This document shows positions 39,990-51,837 of a stretch of DNA of 64,000 nt, one piece after another (within the stretch, counting starts at the first letter, position 1; each line of letters starts with the position of its first letter). Below the pieces are notes generated by a model, which was not told the origin of the DNA, did not search any database, and worked only from the letters and a program-made list of their open reading frames with translations. The DNA comes from Rhizomys pruinosus. Taxonomy: Eukaryota > Chordata > Mammalia > Rodentia > Spalacidae. Location of the stretch: contig VZQC01006589.1 of NCBI GenBank assembly GCA_009823505.1, positions 2,814,776 through 2,878,775 on the forward strand, given 5' to 3'. Made by a program: the position numbers and the translations under genes.

Positions 39990-40440
39990 AAGAGACTCTT
40001 CTACTCTTCGCCATGGATCTGGACATTTTCTACCCACCTGAGAGAGCCTTAATCCCGCCTCTGCATGGGGTGAGCATCCCAAATCTTGCCCTGCCCATGC
40101 CTCCCTTCCCCCCCCACCTTGAGGTCATCTGAAGGCCCCCCCTCTGCTGCAGGGCTAGACACCCCTCTGCATTTTAGTAGGATAACAGACCTTTGCTAAC
40201 TGCTCTGCAGTGCCTGAATCAAGCCTCCACCTAGCAATCCTGCCAAATTGTGCTGTACCTGCTGGCTAGAAGGGGTCAAGACCTTAGAAGGAAGCATGAT
40301 AGTGTCTGATTGATTCTTGACTTGGTCCTCTGTGGGAGCTCCTGAGTCGCTGGACTAGAAACAGCTGGTCCCTCCAATATAAAATCAAAAGAGAGAACCT
40401 GAAGCCCAAACCAACCAGTTTTTCATACCTAATAAGAAAA
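39990..40440. other. Single-copy DNA
   Basis: Nothing recognised. Confidence 0.4.
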
Positions 40441-40446
40441 CAACCG

Positions 40447-40612
40447 GGCCAGTCATGGTGGCACAGGCCTTTAATCCCAGTACTTGGAAGGCAGAGGCAG
40501 GTAGATTTCTGCGAGTTCAAGGCCAGCCTGATCTACACAGCGAGTTCCAGGACAGCTGGGGCTACAGGGAGACCCTGTCTCAAAAAGACAAAAAAAAAAA
40601 AATAATAATAAT
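40447..40612 (+). mobile_element. B1 SINE
   Basis: Full B1; tail with AATAATAAT. Confidence 0.88.
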
Positions 40613-40691
40613 AATAATTTGCTTTTATACTGGAGGCACAAACAACAAAAAGAAATCCACATGCCAAAAATCACAATAAAAATAATAATAC

Positions 40692-40838
40692 GGCCGGGCG
40701 TGGTGGCGCACGCCTTTAATCCTAGCACTTGGGAGGCAGAGGCAGGCGGATCTTTGTGAGTTCAAGGCCAGCCTGGTTCACAGAGAGAGTTCCAGGCTAG
40801 CTGGGGCTACAGGAAGACCCTGTCTCGAAAAGACCCCC
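40692..40838 (+). mobile_element. B1 SINE (young)
   Basis: GGCCGGGCGTGGTGGCGCAC start. AATAATAATACG flanks it at about 40681 and 40849. Confidence 0.9.
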
Positions 40839-40863
40839 CCCCAAAAAATAATAATAATACGAG

Positions 40864-41070
40864 GGGTTGGAGAGATGGCCTAGCAGTTAAGAGCACCAAC
40901 TGCTCTTGCAGAGGACCGGGGTTCGATCCCCAGCACCCACATGGTGGCTGAGAACCATCTTTAACTCCAGTTCCAGGGGAATCCGATACCCTCTTATGAC
41001 CTCCACAGCATTGCATGACATGGGTGCACAAATCTACATGCAGACAGTACATTCATACACATAAAAAAAT
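40864..41070 (+). mobile_element. B2 SINE
   Basis: Complete B2 ending AAATAAATAAAATA. Confidence 0.9.
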
Positions 41071-41080
41071 AAATAAAATA

Positions 41081-41226
41081 GGCCGGGTGTGGTGGTGCAC
41101 GCCTTTAATCCTAGCACATGGGAGGCAGAGGCAGGCAGATCTTTGTGAGTTCAAGGCCAGCCTGGTCTACACAGTGAGTTCCAGGACAGCTGGGGCTACA
41201 GGGAGACCCTGTCTCAAAAAGACAAA

Positions 41227-41265
<39 letters not shown>

Positions 41266-41266
41266 A
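41081..41266 (+). mobile_element. B1 SINE with (AAAT)n tail
   Basis: B1 to 41222, then about 11 AAAT units. Confidence 0.9.
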
Positions 41267-41663
41267 AATTAAAAAAAATAATAATATGAAAAACCCAAAT
41301 AATACATTCCCACTGAACACTGCCAGTCCTATAGAAGAATTTTACAATGATAACCTCCTAGAGATAATCCAGGAGAAAGAATTTAAAAGAAAAATCCTAA
41401 ACATAATCAAAGAATTCAATGAATTTAAAGAACACACAAATCAAAAAACTAAAAGAAGATAGGGATAAACTTCTGACCTGAAGAAAACTCAGGAAATGAA
41501 GAAGGAAGCGAAACAGTCAAGAACCCAACTGGAAACAATGGGAGAAAGCCTCAACAATAGAATGAATTAAATAGAAAAGGGAATATCAAGGCTGGATGGC
41601 AAAGTTGAAGAATTGGACCATTTAAGCAAAGATTATTAAAAATAATTTAACATAGGAATGGGC

Positions 41664-41815
41664 CAGACATGGTGGCACACACCTTTAATTAATTCTAGCA
41701 TTTTTGAGGCAGAGGCAGGTAGATCTCTGTGAGTTCAAGCCCAGCCTGGTCTGCATAGTGAGTTCCTGGCCAGCTGGGAATACGGGGAAACCCTGTCTCA
41801 AAAAGACCAAAAAAA
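41664..41815 (+). mobile_element. B1 SINE nested in LINE-1
   Basis: Carries an ATTAATTAAT-type duplication near its start. Confidence 0.85.
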
Positions 41816-42786
41816 AAAAAAACCCAAAAAGAACCAACAAAAACCAAAAACACAGGAACGGATATGGAGGAAACATGGACCATGGAAAGCCCAAACTTAC
41901 GCATCATGGGCATAGTGGAAAGAGAAGACTCTCCAGACAATGGTATTCACCTGACCTTCAACAGGATTGTAGAAGAAAATTTCCCCAAAAGCAGATAGAA
42001 CACCAAATAGACAGGACCAGAAAAGAAACTCCTCACACCATATCATAGTAAAAGCACTAAATGTACAGAACAAAAAGAGAATATTGAAAGCTACAAAAGA
42101 AAATCAAGTCACATGTAAAGGAAAACCCATCAGAATTACAGCTAACTGATCAATGCAAAGTATGAAGCCCAGAAGAGCCTGGGCTTCATTCCCGGTTCTA
42201 AATGACCATAGATGCCAACCCAGAATACTTTACCCAGAAAAAAATGTCTATTATAGTTGAAGGAGAAAGAAAAATCTTCCATGACATGAAAAGGCTGAAA
42301 GAATTTATGTCCACCAAACCAGCCCTTCAGAGAATACTTGAAGCAATACAAGGAACTGAAGAAAGGAATAACTATACCCAAGAGACAACAGAAAGAAACT
42401 AAATGAAGGTGTAACTGTGGAAACACAAAACTAGATCAAGAAGGCAAACAGAAATTAATGGGAACCAAATACACATCTCTCAATAATAACATTAAATATC
42501 AGTGGACTGAATTCCCCAGTCAAAAGACACAGAATAGTGGAATGGATAAAGAAACAAAATCCATCTTTTGTTGTCTTCCAGAAACCCATCTCACTTTCAA
42601 GGACAGACACTACCTTAAGGTAAAAGGATGGAAAAAATATTCTAAGCAAATGGCACTAAGAAATAAGCAGGAGTTGCAATTCTAATATCTGACAAAATAA
42701 ACTTTAAACTAAAACTAATCAGAAGAGATAAAGAGGGTCACTTCATTCTTCTCAAAGGAACAATTAACCTAAAAGATACTACAATC

Positions 42787-42897
42787 GGGGTGGGGGGAAG
42801 GGAAAGGGAAATATGCCTGAACCCAATTGGAAAATGATGTATGAAATACACAAAGCATCAATAAAAAAATAATAATAAAAAAATAAAAAATAAAAAT
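42787..42897 (+). mobile_element. 5'-truncated LINE-1 3' end nested in LINE-1
   Basis: 111 bp of G-rich 3' UTR and A-rich tail between AAAAGATACTACAATC (42771-42786) and AAAAGATATTACAACC (42898-42913), a 16-nt duplication with two differences. Confidence 0.85.
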
Positions 42898-43860
42898 AAA
42901 AGATATTACAACCATAACTATATATGCACCAAACTTTGTTGCACCCAGCTTGATAAATACAATACAATACAAGACTTCAAGACACAGATTAATCCCAACA
43001 CACTTGGAGTAGGGAACTTCACTATCCCACTGTCTCCATTAGACAGGTCAACTGGACAAAGAATTAACAGAGAGACACCTTATTAAACAATACCTTACAT
43101 CATGTGGATCTAATACCAGTGATTCATCTGACAGAGCATTAACATCCAGAATACATAAACTACTCAAAAAGCAAAGAAGAAAACAAATGACTCACCCAAA
43201 AGATGGAGTAAAGAGCTGAACAGAGACTTCACAAATAAGTAAAGCTGGCTGATGTTAAGAAACATGTTAAAAGGTGTTCAACATCACTAAAAATTAAGGA
43301 AATGCAAATTAAAACCACTTCAAGATTTCATCTTACTCCAGTAAGACTGGCTATGATCAAGAAAACAAAGGATACCAAATGCTGGAGAGGTTGTAGGGAA
43401 AGGGGAACACTCATCCACTCACTGCTGGTGGGAATGTAAACTCATACAACCCCTATGCAAAGCAGTATGTAGAATTCTTAAAAGACTCAAAATGAGGCTG
43501 ATGCAGTCATACCACTCCTGGGTATATATCCACAAGACTCATCCTACCGCAACATGCACATCTATGTTTATTTGCAGCTCGTTCACAATAGCAAATAGCA
43601 AAAAGGTGGAACCAACCCAAGTGCCCCTCAGCTGATGAGTGAATAAAGAAAATGTGGTATATCTACACAATGGAGTTCTATGCAGTGGTAAAGAAAAATG
43701 ACATCATGAACTCTGCAGGCAAATGGATGGAGCTAGAAGCCATTATGCAAAGTGAAGTAATAAAGTCCCAGAAAAACAAACGATGTATGGTGTCCCTCAT
43801 TTGTGAATACTAGCACCAAATCTCTATTTGTGAGACAAACTGAATAATTCTTTTCTTCTT

Positions 43861-44125
43861 TCTTTTTTAGTAAATACAATACCTGATGTTACTCATCAAC
43901 TGCTATGTAATGTAGTATTGTAAATACTATTTTATTATTATAGTATTATTATATTATTATAGTAATGTAAAGTAATATTTTTTCTTTACCTGCATACAAC
44001 CTTACTATCAAAATGTGAATCCTTAAACATGTTTTGGAATTATCCTATAGATTATTTTCAGACATCATAATTTTGGTATATGTGTGGAGTGCATATGTGC
44101 ATTTTTGTATTAGATGTAATGTTTT
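43861..44125. other. AT-rich DNA
   Basis: TATTATTATAG-type repeats near 43930-43975. Nothing else. Confidence 0.4.
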
Positions 44126-44352
44126 GTTTTGTTTTAATTTTTAAATTATTTTTATGTGTATGAGTGTACTGCCTGCATGTATGTGAGTGCACCCATGCTG
44201 TGCAATGCTGCAGAGGTTGGAAGAGGGCATCAGATTCCCCTGGAACTGGAGTTAAGAACAGTTCTTAGATTCCATGTGGGTGCTGGGAATTGAACCCAGG
44301 TCTTCTGCAAGAGCAGTCAGTGCTCTTAACCTCTGAACCATCTCTCCAGCCG
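44126..44352 (-). mobile_element. B2 SINE
   Basis: Antisense B2, slightly older than most here. Confidence 0.85.
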
Positions 44353-44477
44353 CTATATGCATGTTTTGAAGTGATACAAGTTGGAAGGAACAACAACAAC
44401 AACAAAGACCAGGTAAAAGAACTGACTGAAACAGTAAACTTCTGCCCAAAACAGTAAACTTCCGTATTGAAATACTC

Positions 44478-44634
44478 TTTTTTTTTTTGGTCTTTTTGAA
44501 ACAGGGTCTCCCTTTAGCTCCAGCTGTCCTGGAACTCACTACCTAGACTAGGCTGGCCTTGAACTCACAGAGATCCGCCTGTCTCTGCCTCTCAAGTGCT
44601 AGGATCAAAGGCGTGCACCACCACTCCTGGATGA
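44478..44634 (-). mobile_element. B1 SINE
   Basis: Antisense B1. Confidence 0.87.
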
Positions 44635-44705
44635 ACTACTTAAAAAAAAAAAAAAAAGACTGAGTAAAAGATGAAAGACATGTACAGCAGAATTCATGTG
44701 CTCCA

Positions 44706-44802
44706 GTGGGGTGGGGGGCAAGGAAGGGGATTTCCTTCAAGGAAGGGTATAAATTTGACTAAGAAATGTATGAAATGCACAAAACCTCAATTAAAAAAAA
44801 AG
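44706..44802 (+). mobile_element. LINE-1 3' end, 5'-truncated
   Basis: Same G-rich block and ATGTATGAAATGCACAAA end as at 42787 and 47290. Confidence 0.65.
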
Positions 44803-44817
44803 GAAATCAGAAAGAGC

Positions 44818-44961
44818 ACCAGGTGTGGTGGCACATGACTTTGATCCCAGTACTTGGGAGGCAGAGGCAGGTGATCTCTGTGAGTTCAAGGCCATCCTGG
44901 TCTACATAGTGAGTTCCAGGCCAGCTGGAATTACAGGGAGAGTTGGTTTCAAAAAAAGATA

Positions 44962-45002
<41 letters not shown>
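44818..45002 (+). mobile_element. B1 SINE and (CA)n
   Basis: B1 to about 44962, then a CA run to 45001. Confidence 0.87.
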
Positions 45003-45004
<2 letters not shown>

Positions 45005-45009
45005 CAGAA

Positions 45010-47395
45010 AGTGCAGAAATAAATGACTTAACACTGCAACTCAAGACACTTGAAAGAACAACAAATGAAACCCAAACCCAACAGACAAGAAGAAATAACA
45101 AAAATCAGAGCAAAGATTAATGAAATAGAACCAAAGAACACAGTACAAAGAATCAATGAGCCAAAGAACTGATTCTTTGAAAAGATAAATGAGATTGACA
45201 GACCCTTAACCCAGTTAAGCAAAAGAAAGAGCAACTCCAAATCAACAAAATTAGAGACGAAAGGGGAAACAGCACAACAGACAACAAAAAGATCCAGAAC
45301 ATTATAAGGAAATACCTTACAAACCTATACTCTATTAAATTTGAAAACCTTAATGAAATGGATGAATATCTAAAATCATGGGAATCACCAAAGATAAACC
45401 AAGAAGAGATCAACAGCTTAAACAGACCCCTAACATATAAGGATTAAAACAGTAAAACCTGCCAACTAAAAAAAGCCCAGGCCCAGATGGATTTATAGCA
45501 GGATTCTACCAGAAAATTTAAAGAAGATCTACAACCAATATTACTTAAATTATTTAAAAAGATGGAAACAGAGGGAAAACTCCCAAATTCCTTTTATGAA
45601 GCTAACATCACTCTAATAGCAAAACCAGGTAAAGATACAACCAAAAAAGAAAACTATACACCCATATCCTCAATGAACATAGATGCAGAATTCTTGCAAA
45701 CCCCATACAGGCATACATCAAAAAGGTCATCCGCCATGATCAAGTTGGATTTGTTTCAGAGATACAGGGATGATTCAATATACATAAGTCAATAAATGTC
45801 ATAAAACGTATAAATGGACTCAAAGACGAAAATCACATCATCATCTCAATAGATGCAGAAAAGGCCTTTGATAAAATTCAACATGCATTTATGTTAAAGT
45901 CCTAGAGGGAATGAGACTGGAGGGAGAATATCTCAACATAGTTAAAGCTACAAACCCACAGTACAAAATTTCTCTTAAACAGAGAAAAATTTGTAGCATT
46001 CCCCTTAAAATCTGAAACCTGACAAGGCTCCCCACTATCCTTTTTAACATAGTGCTCGAAACTCTTGCTAGAACAGTAGGACAAGAAGGAAATTAAAGGA
46101 GTACTAATTGGAAAAGAAGAGGTCAAATTATCCCTTTTTGCAGAGGATATATTATACCTGTGCGATGATAAAAATTCCACCACAAAACTCCTAGAAATGA
46201 TTAACACTTTCAGTTAAGTTGCAGGCTACAAAATTAACCTATAAAAATCAGTAGTCTTTCTATATACTAATAACAAGCAATTGGAGAATAAGTACATGGA
46301 AACCCTCTCATTCACAATTGCTTAAAAAAAAAAAAACTCTGAAAAACCCGATCAAAGACATTAACGAGATCTACAATGAGAATTTTAAATTTCTTAAGAC
46401 AAAGAACCTAAGGGTAAGTAAGACCCTATTGCTGAAGACAGGACATACTTCAGAGAATGGATTTGGAGCAATGGAGCTAGAACTGACCTGGAAGCCACCT
46501 CCCATGAAGTCCAGCTCTCATAACTTTGGAGAGCACTACACAAGCTGCTAAGTGAGAACAGCAACCAGTGGTCCAGCACCAGCTTTAAGACCAAATATCA
46601 AAAACATGAAAAAAAAAAAAGTAAAAAAGACCAAATATCCACATCAATGTCCCACACAGCATACAGCAATGGTGCAGTAGTGGCACTTTTATGTGGGGGG
46701 CAACCAATGACTAACTAATTGGAGTTAAATCCAAGAGGACACTAATGCATCTCTTAACTCTCATTAAGGAAGCTCCTTCATGCAACAGAGAGCCAGGAAC
46801 TCAAAAGGTCATAAATGGCCAAACTGTGGAGATTAGGAGTTTGTAGAATGGGAATCCATAGACAGGTCTCCTATGTTAAGCTTCACTCACCCAGGGCTCG
46901 GGGACCATTGCAGAAGAGGAGGCAGAAAGATTGTAAGAGCCAGGGAAGAGGTGCATGACCATATGGAAATAGAATCCCAAAGCTCCTGGGATCCTACTCA
47001 TATAAACCTACAGCAATGGTGTCAGCATGAACAAAACCCGTGCAAAGTCAAGCAGACAAAAACCCAGCACGGAATTGGGGAAATGGGCAGGAGAACCCAG
47101 ACTTAGCTGAAGAAATACTGGCAACAGATTACTACTGCGTGAGGAAGAACTGGCCTTCTTTAAGTGAGGTCTCTGGATAGGCTGACTAGAGCTCAGTGGA
47201 TGACCTTGCACAGAGGAACAGCCAGGGACACTAATTTGGCACAATAGGCCCTAACACAAATGACTGAATGTATGAATTCCAGTGGAAGGCCTGTGGGAGG
47301 GGCCAGTGGAAAAGGGGATATAAAGGTGATTAAGACTGATTGAGATGTTGTGTATGAAATACACAAAAATTCAATACAATTAAAAAAATTAAAAT
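45010..47395 (+). mobile_element. LINE-1 copy 2: ORF2 reverse transcriptase region and 3' end, dead
   Basis: Translated pieces show RT-region text (e.g. [19 protein letters not shown]). The catalytic FADD box reads FAED at 46136-46147, with stops and frameshifts around it. 46320-47290 is probably 3' UTR, ending in the ATGAAATACACAAAAATTCA tail. Non-functional. Confidence 0.75.
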
Positions 47396-47399
47396 ACTT

Positions 47400-47600
47400 A
47401 AGTTAACAATTTCTATAGTAAGAGTTCCACTGGGAGAATTTTTCTTCAATTTAAATATTTTCTTACATAAAACTTTACATAAAATGGTAAAATTTAGTGA
47501 TTTTCTATGAAGCTTGTGTGCAATGTGCCTGTGTATACATGTTCCCATGTGTATGAGCAGGTTCATGTATGTGTAGAGTTTCATGTCAAATGTCCTCTTC
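47400..47600. other. AT-rich single-copy DNA
   Basis: Nothing recognised. Confidence 0.4.
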
Positions 47601-47603
47601 TGT

Positions 47604-47681
47604 CAACAGAAGAGGGTCTTGGATTCCCCTGGAACTGGAGTTCTCCTGGAATTGGAGTTACAGACGGTTCTTAGCCGCCAT
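47604..47681 (-). mobile_element. B2 fragment fused to LINE-1
   Basis: Antisense B2 body stops at GCCGCCATG and continues as L1 text TTTATTGCAG. Confidence 0.75.
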
Positions 47682-47850
47682 GTTTATTGCAGCTCTCTTC
47701 ACAATAGCAAGGAGCTGGAACCAACCCAAATGCCCCTCAACTGATGAGTGGATAGAGAAAATGTGGTACATCTACACAATGGAGTTCTATGCAGCAGTAA
47801 AGAAAGACGACATCATGAGCTTTGCAGGAAAATGGCTGGAGCTAGAGGAC
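47679..47850 (+). mobile_element. LINE-1 ORF2 3' fragment
   Basis: Text as at 43565-43735 (CCCTCAACTGATGAGTGGAT, ATGTGGTACATCTACACAAT), cut off by the gap. Confidence 0.85.
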
Positions 47851-48194
47851 NNNNNNNNNNNNNNNNNNNNNNNNNNNNNNNNNNNNNNNNNNNNNNNNNN
47901 NNNNNNNNNNNNNNNNNNNNNNNNNNNNNNNNNNNNNNNNNNNNNNNNNNNNNNNNNNNNNNNNNNNNNNNNNNNNNNNNNNNNNNNNNNNNNNNNNNNN
48001 NNNNNNNNNNNNNNNNNNNNNNNNNNNNNNNNNNNNNNNNNNNNNNNNNNNNNNNNNNNNNNNNNNNNNNNNNNNNNNNNNNNNNNNNNNNNNNNNNNNN
48101 NNNNNNNNNNNNNNNNNNNNNNNNNNNNNNNNNNNNNNNNNNNNNNNNNNNNNNNNNNNNNNNNNNNNNNNNNNNNNNNNNNNNNNNNNNNNNN
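47851..48194. other. Assembly gap (344 N)
   Basis: Run of N. The translated X runs across it are not genes. Confidence 0.99.
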
Positions 48195-48269
48195 TGTAAA
48201 AAAAACTAACAAATAAAAGTTTATGTGAAAAAAAATAAAAAATAAATTTTAAAAATAATTAAAAAAAAA

Positions 48270-48945
48270 GAACCAGCTCTTAGCTGTGCGGGGCCATTTA
48301 ATCCCAAGACGATCCATGTGGAAAACACATGCAGGAAAGCACACCACATGGATGCATGAAAATAACTGCTGATAGTTTTTATTTCAAAATGTCTGGTTAT
48401 ATAGACAGCATGACTCAACTCCCAGGGCGAAATCCTAAACCTTTTTGTCACAACACCCACCCCATGGGTGTGGTCATGGAGGTACCATTTGGCTTAGAAT
48501 GCAACCCAGCTTAACTAAGTTTTCCCACAAAAAAACAATAAAATAAAAAAAAAACTTTTATTTTTTTAATTTTTCTGAGAGCCAGGGGGAGCCCATGGGC
48601 AAGATTAACAACACAAAGCAACCTGAGTTTTGAATAGCCAGCTGGCTCAAGCCTGCGTTTTGAGGGAGGTAGTGGGGGGCAGGTCAGACCTGAAACTTTA
48701 TTTTCGCCCTAAGGCCAATTAATATCCAAAAACCCAACCATGAACTGAACCAATTGTCAGGCATAAGCAATGAATGTAATAACATTCATGTAAAACCAAA
48801 TACCAAGTATCTGTGTCCAAATTTTGAACAACCCAGGTTTCCCATAGTCCAATTGGAGAGCTTGTATGCACAAGCACATTGATCAATAAGAGTCCAGTCC
48901 ATATTACTGTAATCTCACAATTCACCCCAATTTCAGCCCACTCTC
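48270..48945. repeat. Unclassified sequence, related to 59.15-59.65 kb
   Basis: 48300-48460 shares GCACACCACATG, CCAAAATGTC-like and CTCCCAGGG(C)GAAATCC text with about 59390-59535. The element class is unknown. Confidence 0.5.
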
Positions 48946-49140
48946 ATGTCTTTTTTTTTATGTTTTTTATTATACGATATACATTTTTTATCATATCTAG
49001 ACCCATGTCCCCCGCATCTCTCCACCCCTCCAGAGCTCATGCATTCTTGCCAAACAGGACTGATTCATCTCTTTCCAGTCTTTCTCAATATTCTCCATGG
49101 GGAAGTTTGAGTGTTTGAGCAGAAGTTCACTGTTTCAGTC

Positions 49141-49310
49141 AGTCGTTTTTTTTTTTTTTTTTCATTTTTTTTGCTTTTCGAGACAGGTCTCCTGTAGCCC
49201 AGCTGTCCTGAACTCACTCTTAGGACCAGGCTGGCCTTGAACTCACAAAATCCACTTGCCTGGGCCTCCCAAGGCTAGGATTAAAGGTGTGCGCCACCAC
49301 GCCCAGCCTC
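49141..49310 (-). mobile_element. B1 SINE nested in LINE-1
   Basis: Several single-base deletions relative to other B1s (GAGACAGGTCTCCTGTAGCCC). TCAGTCAGT occurs on both sides. Confidence 0.82.
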
Positions 49311-50234
49311 AGTCAGTTATTTGATGCATCCTTCTGGTTGTTGTTGTTGTCGTGTTGTTGTTTTCCAATATGCATCACTCCCAAGCTTTGCGACGAAAGC
49401 TCAAGGGCCATGCACAGAAATCACCTTACAACTGGGTTAATTGGCACTAGCCTCCACAGATGAGGATACCATTCTTCGTTTTTTCTGGGACTGTTTACTT
49501 CACTCAGCATGATTGTCTCTAGGCTCCAGCCATTTTCCTCAAAGCTCATGATGTCGCTTTTTTACTGCTTGCATAGAATTCCATTTGTAGATGTACCACA
49601 TTTTCTCTATCCACTCATCAGTGGAGGGGCAATTTGTGTTCATTTCCAGGCTCCTTGCTATTGTGAAGAAGCTTGAAATAAACATGGCCGTGTATGTATC
49701 TCTCGCGGTAGGGCTTTCCATAGTGGGTTTCACAATGTTATTCATTCCCCAGCAGTGACATGAAGTGTTCCCCTTCTCCCCAATACCTCTCCAGCTACAC
49801 TTGGATAATACTGTTTTTTCTATGATCCGATTCCAGTTTAAAAAAAATTGTTGGTAGTAATTGTATCGGTTAATGTTGTTCTCCAATGAATTTACGCTTT
49901 CCTTAAGGATTAGGCTTGTGTTGACAACTTTTGACGGTGTTTTCTCAGCCAGTCTCTACTCTCTTCCCACTTGTGAAGTCTCCTGTTCAAGCTCTGTTTT
50001 GCTCATCTATCTGAGTGGTGTATCCAGCTGTCTGTTAATTCTTTTTTCTGTCCATTATAGATTTTCTTAGTGACGTCAGTTTACTGGACTATATCTGGAG
50101 ATCAATGGCTTGCTCAGACTCGTAAAACGATGTGTAAGTTGTGCTGACCTTTCCCCTCTGCCTGCCATAGGATGGTTCTCTTTCACTTCCTTGATGTTTC
50201 TTGTTTTTTGTCATTGTTTTTATTTTTTATTTTT

Positions 50235-50472
50235 GTTTTTTGTGTAGAGTGTAGTGTGCCTCAGCCATCGCTAGGTGCTGACTAGTTCACCCTGGGGTCG
50301 TGAATTGCCGGCTGGAGTCAGAAGAGGGTTCTCGGATCCCCTGAAACTGTGAGTTCTCCTGGAACTGGAGTTACAGACGGTTCTTAAGCCGCCATGGGTG
50401 CTGAGGGATGACGCCCGGGGTTCCTTCTGTAGAGCAGTCGAGCTCTTAACGCTAAGGCTAATCTCCACCCGA
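50235..50472 (-). mobile_element. B2 SINE nested in LINE-1, indel-rich
   Basis: GTCAGAAGAGGGTTCTCGGA to GCTAATCTCCACCC. The tail half is heavily altered. Confidence 0.75.
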
Positions 50473-50984
50473 TTGTTTTTTTGATGTAGCAGAAGCTTTG
50501 GAGTTAATGAGGTCCCATTTGTCAATTGTAGGACTGTACATTTATTGTGCAGCTGAGTCTGATTTAGGAAGTTTTTTCCTACGGCCTATGTCTTGTAGTC
50601 TGCGCCAACCATTTTGTTCTATCGCCTTCAGAGTTTGGGATTTATGTTGAGTCTTTGATACACTCTTGGAATTGAGTTTGTACAGAGGTGAGAGTTAGGG
50701 GTTTAAATTTCATTCTTTCTGACAAGTGGTGATCTCAGTTTTGCCAACACCACTTGCTGAAGATGCTGTCTTTGTCCATTGGTGTCTTTGGCCCCTTGTC
50801 AATTGAGATGGCTGAAATTGTATTGCTCAGTTGGATCTTCGGTTTTCGTTCCATTGGGTCAACCAGGTCTGTTTTGTGCCAGTACCCAGGCTGTTTTTAT
50901 GACATAGCCCGTGTATAGTTGAAGTCTGTATAGAGATTTCCCCCCTGGGTTAACTCTTTTCACTATGTTGTTTTGAGCCCTTTA

Positions 50985-51177
50985 TTCTTTCCACACCTTC
51001 CCTCTTTCGCAGGTTGTTTCCGTGGGCTTTTGGGAAAAGGGGCACAAGTTGGGTGAGAAGCAAAACAGTCTACTTTCTCTGGAGATGTCATGGTTTCTCT
51101 AGTGTTCATTCAATTTTTCCTTCATGGTTGACGCTCTATCAGGGTACTTTTTAATCTACTAACAAAGTCACAAAGTT
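50985..51177. other. Unclassified; related to 62.17-62.36 kb
   Basis: Shares GAAGCAAAA-AGTCTACTTT and CTACTAA-AAGTCACAA-TTAGATTTA text with the later region. Confidence 0.45.
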
Positions 51178-51193
51178 AGATTTACAGGCATTT

Positions 51194-51760
51194 TTTATTT
51201 TATTTATTGTTCGTCATGTGAATGTGTTGGTAGCCTGCACGAGTGTGTGTGTCGCTCGCGACCACACCTTAAAGATGGCGCCGACTTCCTGAGTCACTAC
51301 AAGCCGTTTCCCGCCGTTGCCTTTGCATTGGAGAAACTGCGCATGACTACTAGTCTCTAAGCTCCCGCTTTTAACATGCAAATGAGGCATGGGACAGTGC
51401 ACCTATCCAGAACATACACAAACCCTCTAGACTGGTATTTAAGCAGTGCCTTTTCCCCATTTCGGGGTCCTTCTCACAAGAGAGCTGTGTACACAATAAA
51501 TACTGCTGCAGAAGAATCCTGTTGTCCGCGTGAAGTTCTTGCCGGCGAGACAGCGCGCGTGACAGTATGAATGTACTGTCTGCAAGTAGGTTTGTGCACC
51601 CGTGTCGTGCAATGCCGCGGAGGTCAGAAGAGGGCATCGGACTCCCCTGGAACTGGAGTTAAAGACGGATTTCATCCGCCATGTGGGTCCTGGGGATCGA
51701 ACCTGGGTCCTCTGCAAGAGCAGCCGGTGCTCTTAACCGCTAGGCTATCGCTCCAGCCCT
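51194..51760 (-). mobile_element. B2 SINE interrupted by an LTR
   Basis: B2 tail at 51194-51224 and the rest at 51565-51760. AGAT(T/G)TACAGGCATTT flanks the whole at about 51178 and 51761. Confidence 0.82.
51225..51564 (+). mobile_element. IAP-like ERVK solo LTR
   Basis: 340 bp, starting TGTTGGTAGCC and ending GCGTGACA. AAAGATGGCGCCGACTTCCT (YY1-like) is in U3, a TATTTAAG box lies near 51437 and an AATAAA near 51494. U5 resembles IAP LTRs (TGCTGCAGAAGAATCCTG). No retroviral genes accompany it. The 6-bp duplication is not clear. Confidence 0.75.
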
Positions 51761-51837
51761 AGATGTACAGGCATTTAAACAGTACTAATTATGGCAAGCT
51801 AAGCCGTGGGCATAGACAAAGATGGTATGCTAATTGT

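Larger units (their letters stand above)
41290..43860 (+). mobile_element. LINE-1 copy 1, internally deleted and dead
   Basis: ORF1-like text (41330-42400) is followed by ORF2 endonuclease-region text (42460-43090) and then, abruptly, ORF2 C-terminal text from about 43115 (TTCATCTGACAGAGCATTAA, GCTGGTGGGAATGTAAAC). The reverse transcriptase part is missing, and frames are broken by stops and indels. A B1 and a truncated L1 tail are inserted in it. Confidence 0.8.
48946..50980 (-). mobile_element. LINE-1, 3' half, antisense
   Basis: Begins with poly-T. TTTTTCTGGGACTG and GCTCCAGCCATTTTCC text lies at 49480-49560, ORF2 end text at 49560-49700 and the GCAGAAGCTTTGG...GTCCCATTTGTCAATTG block at about 50490-50530. 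It continues to about 50980. Indel-rich. Confidence 0.75.

Noticed and set aside
42202..42685. Possible small genes in the L1 region
   Set aside because: They are pieces of L1 ORF1/ORF2 broken by stops.
47569..48216. 215-codon open frame with a long X run
   Set aside because: It spans the N gap and a B2-L1 junction.
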